Below are positions 1 to 9,872 of a DNA stretch of 64,000 bases, piece by piece. The notes beneath the pieces are model-generated. The model was not told the DNA's origin and did no database searches. It saw only the letters and a program-made list of their open reading frames with translations. The stretch is from Rhizomys pruinosus (taxonomy: Eukaryota > Chordata > Mammalia > Rodentia > Spalacidae), in contig VZQC01012376.1 of assembly GCA_009823505.1 (NCBI GenBank), positions 1,245,668-1,309,667 of the forward strand, given 5' to 3'. How positions within the stretch are numbered: position 1 is the first letter of the stretch; every line of letters begins with the position of its first letter. The translations under genes were made by a program, and so were the position numbers.

Positions 1-252
1 TGCCCAAACCCCCACAGCCCCACCATCCAGTGGGGGGTGACAGGTTGTTTAGTTGATCAAATGAGTGTCCAGACTACATCGCTGTAGTTTCACCATTCAC
101 CCCAATCGCAGCCTTTACATTCTACCATGCCCCCTCTTCCACAGTTGTTCCCTAGGCTTAGATCTAAGCCTAGAGAATCATCTTTGGAAGTGAAAATTGG
201 TCCTCAGTTCAATCCAGAGGTGAGTGGCCAAACACAGAGAGGTACAGACACA
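1..252. other. single-copy sequence outside the palindrome
   Basis: Non-coding sequence with no repeat that I recognise. It is the only part left of palindrome 1: the mirrored copy on the right stops at the single N at 21626, whose neighbour (21625) pairs with base 253. Confidence 0.6.
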
Positions 253-768
253 TACATGGGACCCCAAATAGGGCATTATCATGAGCATAGAAACTAGTTA
301 TAGGAGTTTTAAGCAAAGAACTGGGAGAGTTAGCTAAGACTGCATTATTAGGTATTCATGATTGGGATTCAATAACACAGTATGTTTCTCAGCTTTCCCT
401 TACTGAGAAAAGAGGAAACATTGGACTTGGCTCACTGCTTCAGAGGTTTTAGTCCATACTTACCATTGCTTTTATAGCTGTCATGAGGCAGAATGGGATG
501 GCAAAGAATTAGGTGTCAGAGAAAAGCTATTCACTTCGTGACATCCAGATAACAGAAGAAAAAGAGATAGGAATTAGAGGCAAGAGGTACCCTTTAAGGT
601 ATAACCCCAATGACTTATTCCTCCAATGAGGCCCTACCTCCTACAGAGCACAAAGTTATGAATTCATATCTACCTCTGAACACTGCAGCACATGGACTAA
701 GCCTTTCAATATAAAAGTTGAGGGGGAAGGCTTTCAAGATTCAAGATTTGAATTGAGATTCAAACCAT

Positions 769-1005
769 GGGGCTGGAAAGATGGCTCAGTGGTCAAAAGC
801 ACTATGCTGCTCTTGCAGAGGACCTGGGTTTGATTCCCACTAGCCACAGGCCAGCTAACAACCATCTGTAACTCCAGTTCCAAGGGGTCTGACATCCTCT
901 TCTGACCTCCTCAGACATTGCACAGCACATGTACACCTACTTACATGGAAGCAATACATTCATATGCATAAAATAAAAATAATAAATAGCATTTAAAAAA
1001 TATTC
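769..1005 (+). repeat. B2 SINE
   Basis: Shows the B2 order: tRNA-derived head (ggctggaaagatggctcag), central tgctcttgcagaggacctgg, ccagttccaaggggtctgac, cctcttctgacctcc, and an A-rich tail with aaataaaaataataaa. The moderate divergence suggests an older copy. It is mirrored at 20880-21112. Confidence 0.85.
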
Positions 1006-2229
1006 ACACCATAACAGATCATAATAAATAAAAGCATTTGAAATTGTAGAGATATTTTCAGATTCCACAATACTCTTTTTTTAGCTACTTGGTCCTTACA
1101 ACAACCTCTGACTGGTTACTCTTATCTTTATTCGAGACAGTTTGCCCAGAAAAGTTCAATGAGTTGCTCAATGGTCCACACCTAGAAACAGTGGATTAAC
1201 ACTCAAGCCAGGCCTTTCATCTTCACGCCGTATTGTTTCCACTCTGCCATGCTGAATCCAGCAACAACGTGATTTCTGAAAGCAGGTATTCATGCCCAGA
1301 CTAAATGGTAAGTACAGGGGCATGGAGCCTTGTAAAGGTGAGTTCATAAAAATTCAGGCTTTAAGTATAAAGGATTTAAATGAGATGTGAGTCAAGAATG
1401 CAATAGGAAGAGAAGGGAGAAAGTGAGTTCTGAAAAAGAGGCATCGTAGATACGGAAGCAGGTGCCTTGCTGTCCACTCAGCCCAATGTCACAGCAGCCA
1501 AATGTCTTCATCTCTCCAAACAGTGCTTGACGCCCATCAAGTGTCAAGTAAGTAACCATCCCACTGCTCCACGCCCTCTGTTCCCACTGTCTGAGTTTAT
1601 TCCAAAACTAATCTACCGCAGCTATTCTTGTTATTATAGTGGCATGATTCAATTAGGTATTACAGATGTTAAACCTACAAATCAGCTAATTGGAAATAGT
1701 CAATTTAAAAAATGAGTCACTAAAATGAAAAGTTTGGATTTCTTTGAAGGCTTACTTTTTTTGTTCTGTTTTTAAGAGAGCTGAAAGACCTTAGATCATG
1801 CATGAGAACACAGTGTATGCAAAATAGCTGTCATAGAAATCCAACCAGGACACTCATCTTCAACAAAAGGCCCTGGCCAGATGTCAAAAGGCTGACCTCT
1901 TTTCATAAAAATGAGAAGTCTGAAGTATCTCCATAGAATTTCATAGTGTTAATTGATGCTTTTTTCGATTAATTGACTCTCTATTCTGACCACGTGTGGT
2001 GAGAGGGTACTTCCGCAGTTAGAATCCCAAAAACCAGATGAAAGGGGCCTTTGAGATCACCTCATCCAGGAGTTCTCTAGCCTCTGTGCACATCGGAATT
2101 GCTTGAAGGACTCTATGAAATACAGACCATGGGGTTTCACCCACAATCCCTATTCAGTGATTTTGGGATGGGACCCAAAGAATTAACTTGTCTAACAAGT
2201 TTTCAGGTAAAGCTGCTGCTACTGGTTTG
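1006..2229. other. non-coding, no recognised element
   Basis: About 1.2 kb of AT-rich sequence without an interspersed repeat or gene that I can name. A short open frame at 1467-1715 has no recognisable domain, and its only match in the window is its mirror copy at 20157-20405, so its preservation is not evidence of coding function. Confidence 0.5.
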
Positions 2230-3290
2230 AAGACCACATTTATTAATTTTGTTCTTTGATAATTTCATACATGTACACAACGTCATCTGATTACTCCTCC
2301 TCAAATCACCCTCCCAACCCCATCAAACTCCCACTCTCATTCCTACTAACCCTTTTCCCAGATTCTTGGCTTTTCACTGTTTTAGGACTAATTTAGTTTA
2401 ACTAGGGACATCTTTGTGAGCATTGGACTGGGGGCGGCCGTTGGAGCCTGGTGGGGTTACTGCTGAATACACAATTTAACCCAATAAATAGGATGTAGTT
2501 CAGCAGTCAGGGGTAGGGCCCCTCAGCTCCTCCCCCACCTATGTCTGGCTGTTCATGCACCAGTGCAGACGTCTGAAGTTGCCATGAATTCATGGTTACT
2601 ATGGCTGTGTTTTGTCTGGAAGATGGCATCCCACAACGCTTTCTCTAGCTTCTGGCTCATATCCCCCTTCAGCCCCCTCTTCCATAATGTTCCCTGAGCC
2701 TTCAAAGGATGATATAAATATCTTTTGTAGGGCTGAGCACTCATCCATCACTTATTCTCAGCATCTTATGCAGTCATGAGTCTGCATTCACCATCGCTCT
2801 CTGTAGACAGAAGTTTCTCTAATTAAGGCTGCGTATAACGTTTGTCCATGAGTAAGTATAAACATAAATATTTAGGAGGTGGTTTGTCACTACACCAATT
2901 TAATCAAACAACAGTATTCAGTGCCCTCCCTGGGTCTATGATCTCCCCTGTCATGTGTTTTTATTTTTTAGTTACATGTATATGTGTCTGTCTATGTGTG
3001 GGTATGTGTATATGTGTGCAGTGCCCACAGAGGCCAGAAGAGAACATTAGATTACATGGTGCTCTGAGCCACCTGATGTGGGTGCTGGGAATTGAACTCA
3101 GGTTTTCTGAAGGGCAGTACCTGCTCTTCACCACTGAGCCATGTCTCCGGTCCTCTAGCACGGCTTTATTTTAACCAGGTTTACAATACTGGGCATGGCT
3201 TCCCTCCCTGTGGAGAGGGGCTCACATCCAATCATTAAGAAGTTACCCCCATAACAGTAGCACCATCGTGGCTGACATGTTGATCTCATC
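2230..3290 (-). mobile_element. L1 (Lx-like) 3' UTR fragment, interrupted by a SINE
   Basis: Read on the minus strand, this resembles the long 3' untranslated region of old rodent L1 (Lx-type) elements. Recognisable blocks include the ttccctgagccttcaaagga / gagcactcatccatcactta stretch near 2690-2755 and the gcagtcatgagtctgcattc stretch near 2770. The element resumes after the SINE at 2946-3159 with sequence of the same type (3165-3290). It is non-coding and 5'-truncated. The family name comes from remembered consensus and is less sure than the L1 assignment. Mirrored at 18575-19640. Confidence 0.55.
2946..3159 (-). repeat. B3/B2-type SINE inserted in L1
   Basis: On the minus strand it has a B2/B3 head (accggagacatggctcagtg), a gaattcaattcccagcaccc-like block and a TG/CA-rich 3' section at 2973-3020. 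It interrupts the surrounding L1 3' UTR and so is younger than it. Mirrored at 18711-18925. Confidence 0.7.
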
Positions 3291-3911
3291 ATCTGTAGAG
3301 TTCAAAACTAGGTAAGATCATTGAGTTCTTTTCTCCTCCAATGGCTGCAAAGCATATTCCGAGACTGTGAAAGTTAGCCAGCAAGGAGGAATTTTCCAGC
3401 TTGAATCCATTCTCATGTCTCTATATCATGCAGCCAAGGTATGTGATGTTGAAGACCACATTCTGAGTACCTCCCATCACTGTGAGGAAGTTCTGAGACT
3501 TTAAGGCATGCAGGGGTTCCGGTATGTTCACATAGCAAATTAGTGGTATTTCTGAGCCCAGCACCAAGTATCCCTCTCACTGTCAAAATGAAAATTGCAG
3601 ACTTGTGATAGATTATAGCCAGCTACAATCTCTTTTACTCTCTGATGCTTGTTTTACCCCTGCCCTTAACTCTAGGAGTTTCTGTGGTTGCATGAACAGT
3701 ACTACACACTTGACATGATATTGTATCCACTTCCAGACCCAGCCTTAAGAAGACAGCAGCCTCTGCTTACTGTCTCTTGGAAACTCTAAGCTCCTCTTTA
3801 AGTAGTCTGGCAACCTCAAGGCTACTGTGTTGGAGTGGTCATCTCTAGGCATTCAAGCAGGCAGTTCTAGTTGAACCCAGCCTTGCAACCATCCTCAAGA
3901 AGCATACAGAC
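3291..3911. other. non-coding, no recognised element
   Basis: No gene or repeat recognised. The mirrored A' copy differs here by a run of about 30 A at 18392-18420 that is absent from this arm. Confidence 0.45.
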
Positions 3912-4049
3912 AGCTGGGCATTGTGGCGCACACCTTTAATCCTAGCACTCGGGAGGCAGAGGCAGGCGGATCTTTGTGAATTCAAGGCCAGCCTGGTCTA
4001 CAGAGTGAGTTCCAGGAAAGCTGGGGCTACAGGGAGACCCTGTCTCATT
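3912..4049 (+). repeat. B1 SINE
   Basis: 7SL-derived SINE: gctgggcattgtggcgcaca, aatcctagcactcgggaggc, ggccagcctggtctacagag and a gaccctgtctc end. Full length for B1 but with only a short tail. Mirrored at 17787-17921. Confidence 0.9.
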
Positions 4050-4419
4050 CAGTGAGCCCTGGGGAATCTCCTCTGTAGATGCCATGTGAGACAGAAGAAT
4101 TGCTCAGCCCCAATTTTCAACCCACAAAATCATGAAGTATACTAAGACACTGGATGTTTGAAACCACTAGTTTGCACAGGCACAGATAACTGAACAATAC
4201 TAAAGAGAAAAAAAGTCATGAGAACCTACAGTTGTACTTGCAGGTGAATTTGGAGAAAGAAACAATTTGTGTGGAATGTAATAATGGGTGACTGATTAGA
4301 TAGAGATGGCTCATGACAGTTGAAAGAAAAAAAATTGGCTGAGGTTTTATTTTATTTAGATTTTTTGGCTTGGAAGATTGTGAATATACTGATATGTACC
4401 CAATATAAAGAGTTGGGAG

Positions 4420-4617
4420 GGGCTGGAGAGATGGCCTAGCAGTTAAGAGCACCCACTGCTCTTGCAGAGGACCCAGACTCAATCCCCAGCACCCACATGG
4501 CGACTAAGAACCGTCTTTAACTCCAGTTCCAGGGGAATCCAATGCCCTCTTCTGACCTCCGCGGCATTGCACGACACGGGTGCACCAACCTACATGTAGA
4601 CAGTACACTCATACACA

Positions 4618-4671
<54 letters not shown>

Positions 4672-4690
4672 AAAATTTTAAAAAAAAAGA
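4420..4690 (+). repeat. B2 SINE with long (AAAT)n tail
   Basis: Clear B2 with ggggctggagagatggccta at its head, ctccagttccaggggaatcc, and a cgacacgggtgcaccaacct 3' segment. The tail is a perfect AAAT array (4618-4669) followed by A. Short flanking repeats (tgggagg) at 4413 and 4692 may be the target-site duplication. Mirrored, with errors, at 17125-17405. Confidence 0.9.
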
Positions 4691-5370
4691 TGTGGGAGGC
4701 AGAGCTCAATCAGGGGAGGTGAAGAGAGATGGTTGAGATATGAAGGTGTTATCTCAGATGTGACTTTCAATGTGCTTGAAGTTGCCAAGCCAGAGTGCCA
4801 AGCCCCAACTTTGCAGTGCCTGAAATTCTTTGGAGTCCTCGCTACTTCCAAACCACACTGCCTCCCCACCCACAGCCTTCCCCCTAAACTCAGGAGTCTT
4901 CTTGTCTGAGTGAGTTATTTCATGACTCCATCCTGTGCTGGTTTGTGTATGCTTCACCTAATGTAGCTTTACATTCCCGACGAGCACAGTTGTTTGCCTC
5001 CTCAGTGCTTCTCACCGTCCTGTGGACCCCACGGTGCTTACACACTCAGCTGAGTGGAAATTAAGTGGATTGGCTTACATCACAACAGCAGGAACTAGGG
5101 ACTGGTCTGGGATCTTCTGCTTGCTAATAACTTGCTTAGTGGCGGCCACAGTGAAGTGAGTCTCTGAGGGGGACCGTTCTGAAGAGCAATCCTCATCTCA
5201 GTGTGATACATTCCAATCTGTTTATAAAAATAGCACTCTTGTGTGTGAATCGGAACTTAGACACCTTCAAATCTTACTGCTTTATCTGTTTGCAATTCAG
5301 TTAAATGTCTCCTGTTGTTTTTATTCTGAGAATTGTTATGTGAGCTCAAATCATGTCTTCTTCCTACCAC
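4691..5370. other. non-coding, no recognised element
   Basis: Apparently single-copy DNA apart from its mirror at 16455-17110. Two overlapping minus-strand open frames here are short and have no recognisable motif. Confidence 0.45.
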
Positions 5371-5727
5371 TATGTGTGTGTGTATGTGTGTGTGCGCGCA
5401 TGTGTGTTGTGTGTGTGTGCTGGTACATGTAAACATATGTTGTTTGTAAGCCAGAGGACAACCTCAAGCATTGTTCCTCAGGTGGTGTCCATCTTTTTTG
5501 TCTGTATGCCTGTCTGTCTGTCTGTGACAGGGTCTCTCACTGGCCTGCAGCTCATCAAGTAAGCTAACTACCTAACCACTGGGCCCCAGTGACCCACTTG
5601 TTTCCATCTCCCCAGCACTGGGATCACAAACACGCATCACTACATCCAAAGCTTTTACTTTTTCTTAGGGCTGAGCTCAGGTTCTCACTTTGTAAGGCAA
5701 GCCCTTGTCTCCCTAGTCCCCACCACC
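5371..5727 (-). repeat. B4 SINE with TG-rich 3' end
   Basis: On the minus strand the order matches B4: a tRNA-like start (near 5725), a B1-like middle whose complement reads gggtctctcactggcctgca at 5530, a gaggacaacctc block (5453-5466), and a long TG/CA microsatellite 3' end (5371-5425). Mirrored at 16085-16450. Confidence 0.65.
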
Positions 5728-5887
5728 CATGTGGCGCAATGCCGTGGAGGTCAGAAGAGGGCGTCGGATTTCCCTGGAACTGGAGTTAAAGACGGTTCTT
5801 AGCTGCCATGTGGGTGCTGGGAATAGAACCCGGGTCCTCTGCAAGAGCAGTCGGTGCTCCCAACCGCTGACCCACCTCTCCAGCCCC
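5728..5887 (-). repeat. B2 SINE, 3'-truncated
   Basis: Minus-strand B2 head and body (complement reads gtggaggtcagaagagggcg, ctggaactggagttaaagac, gggtcctctgcaagagcagt, ctctccagcccc). It lacks the usual A-rich tail where it abuts the B4 element. Mirrored at 15913-16080. Confidence 0.85.
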
Positions 5888-6367
5888 AACCCACCCCTTT
5901 AATATACAATCCTCTAGGTTCCTAAGAAGCCTTCCACACAAGTAGATTAGCCAATTGACAGACTTTTTTTAAAATCTTTGTGCTCTGTCAAATACAGCAC
6001 TCTAGAGAAGAAAAGAAATACAACATACCTAGGGGGCGGGAAAAGGAAACCAAATTCACCTACTCAAGTCATGGAGGATGTGATATGTAAAACTGACCTG
6101 TGAAAATGAATAAAATTTAGTAGAAAGAGTATCAGGAATAGTAGTCCCTGAGGCCCAGGACATTTATCTTCAGATAAAAACATGAGGCAATCCATGTTGG
6201 CAGGAGTGTGGCATCAGCACAGTCAGCTGGGGTGGCCTTGGACATCAGGTTACAGGTTTGGCTGGGTTTGGTAAACAGTGAGAAGTTATGTGTTTTGAGA
6301 GTTGGACAAGTTCAATGCTCTCTACAGTCCCTAGCATTACATCTCACGTGTGATAGACGATTAGCAT
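5888..6367. other. non-coding, no recognised element
   Basis: No gene or known repeat recognised; mirrored in A' at about 15430-15905. Confidence 0.45.
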
Positions 6368-6778
6368 TGTTCTAGTTTGTCTTCCATTGCTATGACAAAA
6401 TACTCTGACCGACACCAAATTAAGGAGGAAAGGGTTTATTCAGCTTACATCTCCTGGGTCACAGTTCATCACTCAGGGAGCCCAAGGCAGGAACTCAGGG
6501 CAGGAACCTGGAGGCAGGAGCTGAAGCACAGGCCATGGAAGAATGCTGTTCACTGGCTCGCTCCTCTGACCCATGCCCAGCCTGACCTCTTATACCGTAC
6601 ACAACAACCTGCCCAGGGTGGCACCACTCATTGTGGGCTGGGCCCTCCCACACTGCTTGACCATCAAGACAATACTCTACAGATGTGGCCACAGGCCAGT
6701 CCAATGGAGCCAATTCTCCAATTGAGGCCTCCTCAACCCAGGTGTGTCAAGTTGACACTAAAACTATCCAGCACAAGC
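6368..6778 (-). mobile_element. MaLR-type solo LTR
   Basis: On the minus strand it runs from a TG start at 6778 through gtgtcaacttgacac, a gggagggcccagcccacaat block, gcaagc/ctcctgcctccaggttc-like sequence and an aataaacc polyadenylation-type signal, to an end near tagcaatggaagacaaacta. This is the layout of rodent MT/ORR-type (ERVL-MaLR) LTRs. No internal region or second LTR flanks it, so it is a solo LTR or a fragment. The exact subfamily is uncertain. Mirrored at 15012-15440. Confidence 0.6.
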
Positions 6779-7349
6779 ATGGTCAGAGTATTACCCAAAC
6801 TGTTTAGATGCACCGTTGGTGTCTGAACGTTCTGGAAACCTAATTCTCCTCTTCCTTCTTCCTTCTTCACACAACATTTATTCGAGGAAATGGCTCTGGA
6901 TTTAAAGACAAAGAAGAAAAACTCTCAGGAAAACAGAGACTATAAAAACTGAACCATTTCTAAATGGAATGATTTCTCTCTACCCAAATTCTACTGAAAG
7001 TCCCCATTAAAAACCTGCAGAGCCCCAGCACGGAATCGCCGTAAATTATGAGACTCCAGCCACAGGGACAGAGCCAAGGTCTCACTGGAGTGCACTCTCC
7101 ATTTCTCCTTGCAAAGCACCAAAGCAGATTGAAAACCTGGCTGCAAAGAACTGAGGCAAAGGGCAGAGGCATTAAATGATACATAGTAAAAGTTAATTTC
7201 TGCTTAATTGGCGGCCTGCAAGTGTTGGCAATCAGGTACAGCCAGGATAGATGCTGGTACTGGTCATGGTGAAGGACACGGAGCTAATGCAATCAAGAGT
7301 GGTGCAGGGTCCATGTTTGATGGGCTTTTAAAGGCCCCAAGCTCAAAGC
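6779..7349. other. non-coding, no recognised element
   Basis: No recognised element. Part of this block (6960-7184) is identical in the mirrored arm (14603-14827), in contrast to the adjacent SINE, which differs at many positions between arms. Confidence 0.45.
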
Positions 7350-7627
7350 CCAACTTTCTTTTTTTTTTAATTTTTTTTAAATTTTATTTATTTTTGAATG
7401 TGTATGAATGTACTGTCTGCATGTAGGTTTGTGCACCCGTGTCGTGCAATGCCACGGAGGTCAAAAGAGGGTCTTGGATTCCCCTGGAACTGGAGTTCTC
7501 CTGGAATTGGAGTTACAGACGGTTCTTAGCCGCCATGTGGTCAAGGGGGCGGTGGGCGCTAGGGATCGAACCCGGGTCCTCTGCAAGAGCAGTCGGTGCT
7601 CTTAACTGCTAGGCTATCTCTCCAGCC
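7350..7627 (-). repeat. B2 SINE, internal-duplication subgroup
   Basis: Minus-strand B2 with a poly(A)/(ATTT) tail at 7360-7395. It is flanked by a clean 15-base target-site duplication (aaagcccaactttct) at about 7336 and 7629. An internal direct duplication (7480-7515) reads ctggaactggagtt followed by ctcctggaattggagtt. The same duplication occurs in the B2 at 60992-61238. Many CpGs remain, which suggests a young insertion. Mirrored at 14143-14420. Confidence 0.92.
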
Positions 7628-7762
7628 CAAAGCCCAACTTTCTAAAAGGTATAACAAGATGATTTATCCTTGTTTCATTAATCCCCATGGAAACAGTTCT
7701 TCCTGCTGTATGATACAATCTAGCCAATGGTGCCAGGCTAAAATTCCAGAAAGGCCCTGTGT

Positions 7763-8144
7763 TAGTTTTTGTTACCTGAACACAAGCTAGAGAGACACCT
7801 GGAAAGAGCAAGCCTCAGCTGTGGCACTTCCTCTATCAGACTGGCCTGTGGACATGTCTGTGGGACATCTTCCTGATTGCTTATGGAGGAGGGCCAGGCT
7901 CTCTCTGGGCAGTGCCACCTCTGGGCAGGTGGGTCTGAGCTGTATCAGAAAAGTAGCTGAGCAAGCCAAAGGGAAGCCAGTGGTCTCTGCTTCAGTTCCT
8001 GCCTCCAGGTTCCTTTTGCACTTGCGTTCTTCCCTTGACCTCCCTCAATGGTGGACTGCAACCTGGAAGCTAAATAAACCCTTTCCTCCCCCAACTGGTT
8101 TTGGTCAGAGTTTTATCATAATAACAGAAATCAAACTAGAACAG
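7763..8144 (+). mobile_element. MaLR-type solo LTR
   Basis: Plus-strand LTR of the same general class as 6368-6778: tgaacacaagctagagagac near the start, a central gggccaggctctctctgggc, ttcctgcctccaggttcctt, and aataaaccctttcctccc ahead of a gagttttatcataataacag end. The AATAAA sits where LTR polyadenylation signals lie. No internal ERV sequence flanks it. Mirrored at 13622-14010. Confidence 0.65.
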
Positions 8145-8767
8145 CCCACCCCAATAGCACTCTGGGAGCATGTCCCCCACTTCCAAGTTTTCAGAATCCA
8201 GCTCATTAGGCAAATCCTTGCTACATCAAGTCTCCCTTCTCCTGGAAGGCACAGCATCCCATAGCCATCCTCCAAGCCTGCCGTGATTGCACTGAGTGCA
8301 AGCCTGGCCAGTGTAGGGAGAGAGGATTACCAGCAACACCCATATCCGGGTGCATGATTTCATTCAGCCTTGCAAATAACTACCTGCCCATTCACCCAAG
8401 GCAAACACTGATTTATGCTGAATGCTAAGTGAGTGGAAAAGAGTGATGACTCACTTTCATTCTATGACCTTTCTACTCTCACAAGGAGAAAGCAGACAGT
8501 TTAACAGCAACAGTGATCTGTCTTCTGCTGATTTTCTTTCCTACAAAATCTGAGTTCCCTTGCTTCGTATTCAAGGACTGACCTCCCATTGTATATCCCG
8601 TCATGTGTGCCGTGTGCACAGGGTTGCACTGTCTTCTTCTCCACTGCACACCAGCTTCTGTTTCTTCACTCATAATGTGCCCCTCTTGTCTCTGCTTCCC
8701 AAGCCTTCTCTTTCAAAATCAAGTACCATCTTTTCCATGACTATTGTTCTTCTAGGCAACAAAAGGG
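8145..8767. other. non-coding, no recognised element
   Basis: No gene or known repeat recognised; mirrored at about 12990-13615. Confidence 0.45.
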
Positions 8768-9041
8768 CAGAACAGGGGCTGGGTAGAGGGCCCAGGGTGC
8801 AAAGCACTTGCACACAAGCATTGGAGCAGTATAAAGCCAGATGTGCTGGTAAGTGATGGCAATCCCAGCATTCCTATGAGGAGATGAGAGGTGGAGACAG
8901 GAGAGTTCCCAGAAGCTCACAGGCCAGCTAACCCGGGATACACAGCAGTGACCAACAGACCTTGTCTCAAATGAAGTGGAAAGACAAACACCAACACCAG
9001 AGTGATCTCCACATGTGCACGATGGTAAGGTACACCCACAT

Positions 9042-9083
<42 letters not shown>

Positions 9084-9085
9084 AA
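8768..9085 (+). repeat. B4 SINE with (CA)n 3' end
   Basis: B4 order on the plus strand: tRNA-like head with gcaaagcacttgcacacaag, a B1-like middle (gatggcaatcccagcattcc, caggccagctaacccgggat, ccttgtctcaa), then ctccacatgtgcac and a (CA)n tract (9042-9075). Mirrored at 12665-12985. Confidence 0.65.
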
Positions 9086-9446
9086 TTTTTTTAAATTAAG
9101 GCAGATCAGTGTCGGCTATTTGGATCTCTGTGTTTGTAAAGTTTACACTTTTTATAGCTCCCTAAATTATAATTTTCTTAAGGAAGAGAGCCTTGCCTTT
9201 TCATCTATGTTTCATAGTTAATGATGTGGCCTTCAGAATGGAGGAACTGAAGAGCATCATTAATAACAAGAGCTACCAATGAATCTAACTTACTAGCTTG
9301 CAGGGCATAAGACAGTGGAGGGGAGCATTCCTCTCGCTTGAAGAGTTGAGGAGCTTTACATTAGTCACAGAGTGACCCTTCCCACCACCCACCTTTTATG
9401 TTTATGTAGTAGGTGGTTGCTGTCATTGCTGCTGCTGTTGCTTCAT
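9086..9446. other. non-coding, no recognised element
   Basis: Single-copy apart from its mirror at 12305-12660. It ends at the start of the GAT microsatellite, which is where the inverted repeat stops. Confidence 0.5.
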
Positions 9447-9872
9447 TCAATGATGATGCTGATGATGGTAATAATGATGATGTGATGGTGATGGTGATGA
9501 TGATGATGATGATGATGGTGATGGTGATGATGGTTATGATGGTGATGGTGGTTATGATGGTGATGGTGATGATGGTAATGATGATGATGATGATGATGGT
9601 GATGATGGTGATGGTGATGATGATGATGATGGTGGTGATGATGATGATGATAGTGATGACGATGATGGTGATGATGATGATGGTGATGGTGATGATGATG
9701 GTGATGGTGATGATGATGGTGATGGTAATGATGATGATGATGATGGTGATGATGGTGATGGTGATGATGATGGTGATGATGGTGATGGTGATGATGGTGA
9801 TGGTGATGGTGATGGTGATGATGATGATGATGATGGTGATGATGGTGATGGTGATGATGATGATGATGATGA
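9447..9872 (+). repeat. (GAT/GGT)n microsatellite, clean
   Basis: About 425 bp of GAT and GGT trinucleotides (gatgatggtgatggt pattern) that stay in one register over most of their length, so the array has few indels. All frames through it give homopolymeric His, Met/Val or Ile/Thr strings, which are artefacts of the repeat. It borders the L1 fragment directly. Confidence 0.97.

Larger units (their letters stand above)
253..9452 (+). repeat. Arm A (outer, clean) of palindrome 1
   Basis: The whole 9.2 kb is found again in reverse complement at 12301-21625. Pairings I checked by eye include 253/21625, 1467-1715/20157-20405, 4754-4957/16857-17060, 6960-7184/14603-14827, 7614-7811/13964-14161 and 9452/12301. 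The coordinate sum of paired points falls steadily from 21878 at the outer end to 21753 at the inner end, so A' has gained bases throughout rather than in one insertion. SINE copies in this arm look consensus-like and uninterrupted, so I treat it as the reliable version. Confidence 0.95.

Noticed and set aside
1467..1715. 82-codon open frame repeated at 20157-20405
   Set aside because: Again a mirror copy; no domain, no evidence of a promoter or splice context.
5371..5425. TG/CA tracts as Z-DNA or regulatory switches
   Set aside because: They are the normal 3' microsatellite ends of B3/B4 SINEs; nothing else suggests regulation.
6368..8144. The two LTRs at 6368-6778 and 7763-8144 as the ends of one provirus
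   Set aside because: They lie in opposite orientations, differ in sequence and have no retroviral internal region between them.
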